In this document: in pieces, positions 34,868 to 40,837 of the stretch
Layout: each line of letters opens with the position of its first letter
How positions within the stretch are numbered: the first letter of the stretch is position 1
Source of the DNA: Pseudomonadota bacterium
Lineage (GTDB): Bacteria > Pseudomonadota > Gammaproteobacteria > Pseudomonadales > Moraxellaceae
Assembly: GCA_021851865.1 (NCBI GenBank)
Contig: JAJZBU010000028.1
Span: 1 to 40,837, forward strand
Length of the DNA: 40,837 bases
Direction of reading: 5' to 3'
Program-made: the position numbers and the translations under genes
Notes under the pieces: model-generated
What the model saw: only the letters and a program-made list of their open reading frames with translations
The model's database searches: none
Told to the model about the DNA's origin: nothing

Positions 34868-34939
34868 GCGCGGCATTCGGGCTGGCGATGGATGGATGCA
34901 CAGGTTAGACTGCTGGCTTTGGCTGAAGGGATGGGCTCC

Positions 34940-36076
34940 ATGACGCGCGGCTTCGCGGCGGACTCGGTAGGCTTGGTGGTGCCGCAGACGGCGCACTTCG
35001 TCGAGCCTTTGGCGCTTGAGTGTCAGCGTGCGCTCAGTGCCTATGATCTCGTCTACGAGACCTATGGCGAACTCAATGCCACGGCCAGCAATGCCGTGCT
35101 CGTCTGCCATGCCCTGTCTGGCCACCATCACGCCGCCGGCTTCCACAGCGCCGAGGACAACAGGCCGGGCTGGTGGGACGTCTGCATCGGGCCGGGCAAG
35201 GCCATCGATACGCGCCGTTTCTTCGTCGTCGCGCTCAACAATCTGGGCGGCTGCCATGGCTCGACCGGACCATCCTCGTTCAACCCCGAGACCGGCCAAG
35301 TCTATGGCCCCTCCTTCCCCATGATGACGGTCAAGGATTGGGTCAAGGCGCAGGCCCGCCTCGCCGATCGCCTCGGCATCGAACGCTGGGCGGCGGTGAT
35401 CGGTGGCAGTCTCGGTGGCATGCAGGCGCTGCAGTGGGCCATCGATTTCCCCGAACGCGTCGCGCACACCGTGCTCATCGCCTGCGCCCCCAAGCTATCG
35501 GCGCAGAACATCGCCTTCAACGAGGTGGCGCGTCAGGCCATCCTGTCGGATCCTGACTTTCATGAAGGCCGTTTTTACGACCATGACACTTATCCGCGGC
35601 GCGGCCTCATCCTGGCGCGCATGGTCGGGCACATCACCTATCTCTCCGATGACGCGATGAAGGCGAAGTTCGGGCGCGATCTCAAGTCCGGGCACTTCCA
35701 CTATGGCTTTGACGCCGAGTTCCAGGTGGAGAGCTATCTTCGTTACCAGGGGGAGTCCTTCTCACGCTACTTCGACGCCAACACCTATCTCCTGATGACG
35801 CGGGCCCTCGACTATTTTGATCCGGCGCGCGACTACGGCGACAGCCTCGAGCAGGCGATGGCGCGGGCCCGCTGCCGCTTTCTCGTCATCGCCTTCAGCA
35901 CCGACTGGCGCTTCTCGCCGGCGCGCTCGCGCGAGATCGTCGCCGCCCTCGTCGCCACCGACAAACCGGTCAGCTACGTCGAGATCGATGCGCCGCAGGG
36001 GCATGACTCTTTTCTCTTGCCGGTGCCGCGATATCTCGCTGTGCTCGAGGCTTTCTTGCAGCGCGTGGAGGTGTGA
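34940..36076 (+). CDS. metX: Homoserine O-acyltransferase (MetX)
   Basis: A 378-residue alpha/beta-hydrolase that acylates homoserine at the start of methionine synthesis. The nucleophile is S157 in [12 protein letters not shown]; the Asp is in FSTDWRFSP and the His in [22 protein letters not shown] and [13 protein letters not shown] are also conserved. It closely matches the Pseudomonas MetX, which uses succinyl-CoA, so succinyl specificity is likely but not proven. The ATG at 34940 aligns with the Pseudomonas start and has GAAGGG 9 bp upstream; earlier in-frame ATGs (34892, 34931) are less likely. metW follows one base after the stop. Confidence 0.94.
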   Translation: MTRGFAADSVGLVVPQTAHFVEPLALECQRALSAYDLVYETYGELNATASNAVLVCHALSGHHHAAGFHSAEDNRPGWWDVCIGPGKAIDTRRFFVVALNNLGGCHGSTGPSSFNPETGQVYGPSFPMMTVKDWVKAQARLADRLGIERWAAVIGGSLGGMQALQWAIDFPERVAHTVLIACAPKLSAQNIAFNEVARQAILSDPDFHEGRFYDHDTYPRRGLILARMVGHITYLSDDAMKAKFGRDLKSGHFHYGFDAEFQVESYLRYQGESFSRYFDANTYLLMTRALDYFDPARDYGDSLEQAMARARCRFLVIAFSTDWRFSPARSREIVAALVATDKPVSYVEIDAPQGHDSFLLPVPRYLAVLEAFLQRVEV

Positions 36077-36077
36077 C

Positions 36078-36674
36078 ATGCGGCTCGATCTGATGCTGGC
36101 AGAACGCTGGATCGCTCCTGACGCCCGCGTCCTCGATCTCGGTTGCGGCGAAGGCGACCTCCTCGCGCACCTCGGGCAGCGGCAGGGGGTGCGCGGCTAT
36201 GGTGTCGAGATTGATCCTGAGCGCATCCGCCGCTGTGTCGCACGCGGCGTCAATGTCATCGAGCACGATCTCGACGCCGGCCTCGCCCTCTTTGGTGACG
36301 ATCGCTTCGATACCGTGGTCATGACCATGGCCCTGCAGGTGGTGGCCGCTCCCGATCGCCTGCTGCTCGACATGCTGCGGGTGGGGCGTGAGGCGATCGT
36401 CACTTTCCCTAATTTCGCTTACTGGAAGACGCGCCTCTACCTCGCTCTGCGTGGCCGCATGCCGATGTCGGAGGCCTTGCCTTACCACTGGTATGACACC
36501 CCCAACATCCATCTGTGCACCTTTGCCGACTTTGATGCGCTGTGCGCCGAGCATCACCTCCGTATCCTCGACCGCCACGCCGTCAATGGTGAGCAGGCGA
36601 GCGGTCCACTCATGCAGGCATGGCCGAATGTCTTCGGTGAAGTCGCCATCTACCGGGTGGCTCGGCATGCTTGA
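36078..36674 (+). CDS. metW: MetW, methionine biosynthesis partner protein
   Basis: A 198-residue SAM-methyltransferase-like protein. It starts MRLDLMLAERWIAPDARVLD, with motif I DLGCGEGDLLAHL and the family segments TMALQVVAAPDRLLLDMLRVG and VTFPNFAYWKTRL, as well as PYHWYDTPNIHLCT. MetW is genetically paired with MetX and in some proteobacteria is required for or stimulates homoserine acyltransferase activity; methyl transfer has not been settled. It lies one base after metX and overlaps rdgB by 8 bp. Confidence 0.95.
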   Translation: MRLDLMLAERWIAPDARVLDLGCGEGDLLAHLGQRQGVRGYGVEIDPERIRRCVARGVNVIEHDLDAGLALFGDDRFDTVVMTMALQVVAAPDRLLLDMLRVGREAIVTFPNFAYWKTRLYLALRGRMPMSEALPYHWYDTPNIHLCTFADFDALCAEHHLRILDRHAVNGEQASGPLMQAWPNVFGEVAIYRVARHA

Positions 36675-37260
36675 TCGCGTCGTGCTGGCGAGCAGCAATC
36701 CCGGCAAACTGCGCGAGCTGAGTGAACTTCTCGCGGCGCAGCGCGTGCAGGTCCTGTCGCAGGACGCCCTCGCCATCAGCGGTGCTGAGGAGACTGGCGT
36801 CACCTTCATCGAGAATGCCCTGCTCAAGGCGCGGCATGCCAGCCGCGAGAGCGGTTTGCCGGCGCTGGCCGACGATTCTGGTCTCGTCGTCGACGCCCTG
36901 CACGGGGCGCCAGGTCTGTATTCGGCGCGCTATGCCGGGCCGGGGGCGAGTGACGCCGACAACAACCGTCGACTCATCACCGCCTTGCACGGCCTCCCGC
37001 CACCGTGGTCGGCGCGTTATCACGCCTGCATCGTGCTCCTGCGCCATGCCGAGGATCCTTGTCCGGTGATCGCCGAGGCCGACTGGGAGGGCGAGATCCA
37101 GGCCACGGCCGCCGGCGACGGCGGCTTTGGCTACGACCCCCACTTTTACCTGCCGCAGCTGCGGCTGACGGCGGCGCAGATGTCGAGCGCGCAGAAGAAC
37201 CGCTGCAGTCATCGCGCCCTCGCTCTGCAGGCGCTGCTGCGCCGTTGGCCGCGCGGTTAG
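36667..37260 (+). CDS. rdgB: dITP/XTP pyrophosphatase (HAM1 family)
   Basis: A 197-residue nucleotide-pool sanitiser that removes dITP, ITP and XTP. Substrate-binding SSNPGKLREL is at the N-terminus; ADDSGLVVDAL carries the general base Asp; GLYSARYAG and the C-terminal DGGFGYDPHF and KNRCSHR are conserved. Length matches E. coli RdgB (197). Its ATG overlaps the end of metW. The stop overlaps that of the convergent isochorismatase-like gene by three bases. Confidence 0.95.
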   Translation: MLDRVVLASSNPGKLRELSELLAAQRVQVLSQDALAISGAEETGVTFIENALLKARHASRESGLPALADDSGLVVDALHGAPGLYSARYAGPGASDADNNRRLITALHGLPPPWSARYHACIVLLRHAEDPCPVIAEADWEGEIQATAAGDGGFGYDPHFYLPQLRLTAAQMSSAQKNRCSHRALALQALLRRWPRG

Positions 37261-37811
37261 CGCGCGAGCATGGCGATGATCTCGTCGCTGCTCGCCGTTT
37301 CGCCGAGGCGGGGGAAAATGCGCGTGACGCTGTGTGTGTGTGCCTCGGGGACGACGTCGGTCATGGCATCGACGGCGAGGGTGACGTTATAGCCCAGCTC
37401 ATGCGCAAAACGCGCTGTCGACTCGACGCCGATGCTGGTCGAGATGCCCGCCAGGACGACCTGGGTCACGCCGAGCTGGCGCAGCAGGGCGTCGAGGCCG
37501 GTGTTGGTGAAGGCGCCCCAGCGTCGCTTGCTGATGCGATGATCGCTCGCCTGCGCCTGTAGTTCCGGGGCCAGTTCACTCCAATCGGCGGGCAGACCCT
37601 GCAGCGAACGCTGTTGCTCGGCCCGTCCCGGTGCGCCACCTTCAACCCGCACCAGGACGACGGGTAGCTGGCGCTGGCGAAAGGCCGCCAGCAATTTACC
37701 GGTCTGTTGCAGGACACGCGCCGCCGCCTCGGCGGGGGGTAGGGCGAGCACGCCTTTTTGCAGGTCGATGACGATGAGGGCGCTTTGGCGATCGAGGGTG
37801 GTCAAGGCCAT
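37257..37811 (-). CDS. Isochorismatase-like hydrolase lacking the catalytic Cys
   Basis: A 184-residue Rossmann-like protein of the isochorismatase superfamily. The start at 37811 has AGGAG upstream; the frame continues far upstream but there it is antisense to coaD. The Asp (LIVIDLQKGV, D16) and Lys (HRISKRRWGAF, K95) of the triad are present. The usual Cys in the TxxxCVExTAR motif is Gly (STSIGVESTARFA, G128). A thiol-dependent amidase activity is therefore unlikely. Some superfamily members, such as EntB-type isochorismatases, also lack the Cys and use other chemistry. The substrate is unknown. Confidence 0.85.
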   Translation of the reverse strand: MALTTLDRQSALIVIDLQKGVLALPPAEAAARVLQQTGKLLAAFRQRQLPVVLVRVEGGAPGRAEQQRSLQGLPADWSELAPELQAQASDHRISKRRWGAFTNTGLDALLRQLGVTQVVLAGISTSIGVESTARFAHELGYNVTLAVDAMTDVVPEAHTHSVTRIFPRLGETASSDEIIAMLAR

Positions 37812-37934
37812 GGTGGGTCTCCTAAATGGTGTGGCAGCAGAATAGCGTAAAAGGCGGCGGTTGCCGCAGCGACTAGTCAAGATCGGGGCGCTTGCACTAA
37901 ACTGGCCGCGCCGCGTGCGGATGGGCCGCCATAG

Positions 37935-38684
<750 letters not shown>

Positions 38685-38691
<7 letters not shown>

Positions 38692-39077
38692 TTGTTGGTC
38701 GTCGTGTCGATACCGCGCTTGGCTTCCTTGGCCTGCCGTTGCTTGCGCCAGTTGTCCTGGCTCTCGGTGCAGCCCAGGCAGCGCAGAAACGTCTCTTCGG
38801 CGGGTTTGCCGACCAAGTTGTCGGCCGCTTCCTTGATGTTGCCACCCAGGGCCGAGAAAGGCAGGGTGATGACAAAGGCGACGAGTCCGGTGGCGGTCAT
38901 GGCGAGCAGGAAGGGGCGCGCGATGATGACGTCGCCCATCATGGCATCCCAGGACGGCGATAGATCGGTTTCATCCATGTCGGTGGAGAGCATGGCGTCG
39001 GCGCGTGCCAGGTTGGCCGTGATCAGGCTGCCCCCGAGGAGGAGAACCAGAGCGTGGCGTTTCAGAGAGCGAGACAT
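38685..39077 (-). CDS. Small membrane protein with signal sequence, function unknown
   Basis: A 130-residue protein. A signal peptide or N-terminal anchor (about 7-26, RHALVLLLGGSLITANLARA) is followed by an acidic stretch and one strong membrane segment (about 54-78, PFLLAMTATGLVAFVITLPFS). A Lys/Arg-rich tail contains a CxxC (LRCLGCTES, C100/C103). Similar small proteins of unknown role occur near mutM/coaD in related bacteria, though I cannot name a family. It overlaps the ferredoxin end by seven bases, convergently. A perfect inverted repeat lies about 60 bp upstream. Confidence 0.7.
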
Positions 39078-39134
39078 GATCTGTCCTTCTGTGGTGAGGT
39101 CAAAGCACCCAGGATCAGCTGGATGTGTTCGTGT

Positions 39135-39158
39135 CTTGTCTGAAGAAGTGCAGACAAG
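39135..39158. promoter_or_regulatory. Perfect inverted repeat upstream of the small membrane protein gene
   Basis: CTTGTCTG (39135-39142) and CAGACAAG (39151-39158) form a perfect 8-bp dyad with an 8-base spacer. There is no T-tract on either side, so an operator for a dimeric regulator, or a leader hairpin, is more likely than a terminator. Confidence 0.4.
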
Positions 39159-39220
39159 TACCTATTGCAACATGGTTTTAGCGAAATGTAGACGACTATG
39201 CTCGCGAGTGCAAGCTGCAC

Positions 39221-40030
39221 TTAGCGTTGACAGTGGGGGCAATAGGCGCTGCTGCGCCCGGACAGGCGGATCTGCGCCAGCGGCGCCAAGCAGCGCGGGC
39301 AGGGCAGACCGGCGCGGCCATAGACCGCCAGGGTCGTCTGAAAATAGCCGAGTTCACCTTGCGCATTGACGTAGTCACGCAAACTGCTGCCACCAGCGCG
39401 CAAGGCGGCTTCGAGCTGGGCGACCACGGCGGCATGCAGACCTTGACAGTCCTTGCGGCTCAGGCTGCCGGCGGCGCGTTGTGGGCGCAGGCCGGCGACG
39501 AACAAGGCTTCCTGGGCGTAGATGTTGCCGATGCCGACGACGCAGCGGGCGTCCATGAGCAGGGTTTTGATCGCCGTCTTGCGCCCGCGGCTGACGCGAT
39601 AGAGATGCTCGGCGGCAAAGTCCGGAGTGAGTGGTTCGGGGCCGAGATGAGCGAGCAGAGGGTGCTGCTCGGGCGCCTCGGTCCACAGCAGACAACCGAA
39701 ACGACGAGGATCGTGATAGCGCAGTTCGCGCCCATCGCTCAAACGCAGCGCCCAGTGCTCATGTCGTCGCCACGCCTGCGTCGCGCTGACCAGGGCGAGA
39801 CTGCCGGACATGCCGAGATGGATGAGTAGGTGGCCGTGATCGAGATCGGCGATGAGGTATTTGCCGCGCCGCCGCAAGGCGAGGAAGACGTGTCCGGCGA
39901 GGCTGTCGACTTGCGTTGGAATCGGCTGGCGCAGATCGCGCCGGCGAATCTCGACGGCGACGATGCGCTGCCCGCATAGCGCTGGAGCGAGGCCGCGGCG
40001 TGTCGTTTCGACCTCGGGCAGCTCAGGCAT
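39221..40030 (-). CDS. mutM: Formamidopyrimidine-DNA glycosylase
   Basis: A 269-residue bifunctional glycosylase/AP lyase that removes 8-oxoguanine and Fapy. The start at 40030 gives MPELPEVETTRRGL, with the catalytic Pro2 and Glu3; an upstream in-frame ATG (40063) would block Pro2 and lies next to the terminator. The helix-two-turn-helix region contains VGIGNIYAQEALF, and the C-terminal zinc finger is CPRC and CPHCQR. Length equals E. coli MutM. It pairs functionally with oxidative-damage genes such as xthA and oxyR, though not in one operon. Confidence 0.96.
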   Translation of the reverse strand: MPELPEVETTRRGLAPALCGQRIVAVEIRRRDLRQPIPTQVDSLAGHVFLALRRRGKYLIADLDHGHLLIHLGMSGSLALVSATQAWRRHEHWALRLSDGRELRYHDPRRFGCLLWTEAPEQHPLLAHLGPEPLTPDFAAEHLYRVSRGRKTAIKTLLMDARCVVGIGNIYAQEALFVAGLRPQRAAGSLSRKDCQGLHAAVVAQLEAALRAGGSSLRDYVNAQGELGYFQTTLAVYGRAGLPCPRCLAPLAQIRLSGRSSAYCPHCQR

Positions 40031-40050
40031 GGGGGCCGGCTTGCAAAACG

Positions 40051-40078
40051 AAAAAGGATGCACTCGGCATCCTTTTTT
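40051..40078 (-). terminator. Intrinsic terminator after rpmB-rpmG
   Basis: An 11-bp stem AAAAAGGATGC (40051-40061)/GCATCCTTTTT (40067-40077) with a five-base loop. On the minus strand it is followed by T-rich sequence downstream of rpmG. The symmetric A/T flanks mean it could also work on the plus strand. Confidence 0.8.
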
Positions 40079-40118
40079 CGATCATCGGCGACACGTCGCG
40101 GGCAGCGTCGTGAGGCGA

Positions 40119-40286
40119 TTACTTGATCTTGGCTTCTTTGAAGATCACATGCTGGCGGATCTTGGGATCAAACTTCTTGATCTCCATCTTTTCCGGCATG
40201 GTGCGCTTGTTTTTGGTGGTGGTGTAAAAATAGCCCGTGCCCGCCGAGGACACCAGACGAATCTTTTCGCGTGCGCCTTTCGCCAT
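40119..40286 (-). CDS. rpmG: 50S ribosomal protein L33
   Basis: A 55-residue ribosomal protein starting [20 protein letters not shown] and ending [10 protein letters not shown], the same length as E. coli L33. The paired CxxC motifs of zinc-binding L33 are missing, so this is the zinc-independent (C-) form. It lies 11 bp downstream of rpmB on the minus strand, has a GGAG-type RBS upstream of the ATG and ends before a strong terminator. Confidence 0.97.
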   Translation of the reverse strand: MAKGAREKIRLVSSAGTGYFYTTTKNKRTMPEKMEIKKFDPKIRQHVIFKEAKIK

Positions 40287-40297
40287 GATGCTTCTCC

Positions 40298-40534
40298 TTA
40301 GATTTTTTCGCCACGGGCGCGCAGGTCAGCGACCACGGCCTCGATGCCCAGCTTGTCGATGATGCGCATGCCCTTCGGGGTCAGGCGCAGGCGCACGAAG
40401 CGCTTTTCGCTCTCCATCCAGAAACGATGGTAGTGCAGATTTGGTTCGAAACGACGCTTGGTCTTGATATTCGAGTGCGACACGTTGTGGCCGACGATCG
40501 GCCGCTTGCCCGTCACCTGGCAAACTTTGGACAT
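40298..40534 (-). CDS. rpmB: 50S ribosomal protein L28
   Basis: A 78-residue ribosomal protein starting [22 protein letters not shown], with [13 protein letters not shown] and [16 protein letters not shown]. Length equals E. coli L28 (78). The start at 40534 has GAGAGGAA upstream; an earlier in-frame ATG at 40585 lies within the leader. rpmB-rpmG is the conserved two-gene operon. Confidence 0.97.
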   Translation of the reverse strand: MSKVCQVTGKRPIVGHNVSHSNIKTKRRFEPNLHYHRFWMESEKRFVRLRLTPKGMRIIDKLGIEAVVADLRARGEKI

Positions 40535-40593
40535 GATTCCTCTCCACAAAACAAAAGGTCGCCAAAGCAAGTGGGGCGACGGCAAGGGGGCAT

Positions 40594-40623
40594 GTTATAC
40601 CAGAGATGAAGGGCTGGAGGCAA
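40594..40623 (-). promoter_or_regulatory. rpmB-rpmG promoter
   Basis: On the minus strand TTGCCT (40618-40623) and TATAAC (40594-40599) are separated by 18 bp. Initiation would be near 40587, leaving a leader of about 50 nt with the RBS at its end. Confidence 0.5.
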
Positions 40624-40633
40624 GGGTTCGCGC

Positions 40634-40668
40634 ATAAATAAAAGCGCGCAGCGATCCTGGGCGTCGCT
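40634..40668 (-). terminator. Weak candidate terminator of the partial gene
   Basis: On the minus strand AGCGA(C) and TCGCT form a 5-bp stem around GCCCAGGA (664-668 with 650-654 in the last kilobase), then GCGCGC and TTTTATTTAT. The stem is short and the T-run is six bases away, so this is a tentative call. Confidence 0.25.
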
Positions 40669-40726
40669 CCGATGTTACCGTGAAAACACCACGGACCTCA
40701 GAGCAATACTGCCCGTGGACTCCTGA

Positions 40727-40837
40727 TCAGTCCATAGGCCTGCGCGCCAGATAGCCGTACTTGCCCAGCATCTTGAGCCAGCGTGGGGCATTGCGTTCGA
40801 CCATGAGCTCTTCGTCATTGACGCTGGCATCGCGGTA
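40727..40837 (-). CDS. C-terminus of an unidentified protein, cut by window edge
   Basis: The minus strand is open from the window edge to a TGA at 40727-40729, giving 36 residues that end PRWLKMLGKYGYLARRPMD. The codon pattern (high GC at third positions) looks coding. The fragment is too short for me to name a family. The gene would lie upstream of rpmB in the same orientation. Confidence 0.4.
   Translation of the reverse strand, partial: YRDASVNDEELMVERNAPRWLKMLGKYGYLARRPMD

Noticed and set aside
34031-35467. A 478-residue open frame on the minus strand over ackA and metX
   Set aside because: It is antisense to two conserved enzymes and lacks motifs; a shadow frame.

Overview
This window is a GC-rich, densely packed bacterial chromosome segment made almost entirely of housekeeping genes. 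The gene set points to a gammaproteobacterium related to the Pseudomonas side of the class: oxyR-recG, yicC-gmk-rpoZ-spoT-ridA, rph, xthA, pyrE, gshB-tonB-yqgE-ruvX, pyrB with an inactive pyrC', pilT-pilU, yggS-proC-yggT-yggU, metX-metW-rdgB, coaD-fdx, mutM, rpmB-rpmG. From memory of Pseudomonas aeruginosa gene order, the window joins two blocks that lie far apart in that species (the pyrE/rph/spoT/oxyR side and the gshB/pyrBC/pilTU/metXW side). No rRNA, tRNA or CRISPR array was seen.

Region by region: (1) 1-960 is a scar of mobile DNA: the 5' part of an IS256-family transposase with an apparent frameshift, its probable terminus, then an N-terminally truncated TnpB with the right-end hairpin of an IS200/IS605-type element. 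(2) 981-5306, minus strand: an HDOD protein, recG and oxyR. (3) 5401-6228: an exported Sel1-repeat protein with a promoter and a roughly 190-nt structured leader. (4) 6283-10726, minus strand: ridA, spoT, rpoZ, gmk, yicC. (5) 10828-13235, plus strand: rph followed by a PaaX-type and a WYL-type regulator. (6) 13239-14710, minus strand: a methyltransferase and xthA. (7) 14822-18304, plus strand: pyrE, gshB, tonB, yqgE, ruvX. (8) An outer-membrane barrel gene on the minus strand lies where pseudomonads carry pyrR, followed by pyrB-pyrC'. (9) 21344-25332, minus strand: a sugar epimerase-like protein, a GT2 glycosyltransferase, pilU, pilT. (10) 25410-29773, plus strand: yggS, proC, yggT, yggU and a large dynamin-like GTPase. 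(11) 29774-34867: phaP-phaC on the minus strand, diverging from a MaoC-phosphotransacylase fusion and ackA. (12) 34940-37260: metX, metW, rdgB. (13) 37257-40837: an isochorismatase-like protein, coaD, ferredoxin, a small membrane protein, mutM, rpmG, rpmB and the tail of an unidentified gene.

The most distinctive part is 27.8-34.9 kb. A dynamin-like GTPase, a PHA synthase/phasin pair, and an enoyl-CoA hydratase-phosphotransacylase fusion with acetate kinase sit between yggU and metX. The phaP/maoC-pta divergent region carries two TTGAC-N4-GTCA palindromes that resemble Anr/FNR-type boxes, one on each gene's side. This suggests (inference) a redox-controlled module that balances carbon storage as polyhydroxyalkanoate against acyl-phosphate/ATP production. 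No wholly unknown multi-gene system could be demonstrated from sequence alone.
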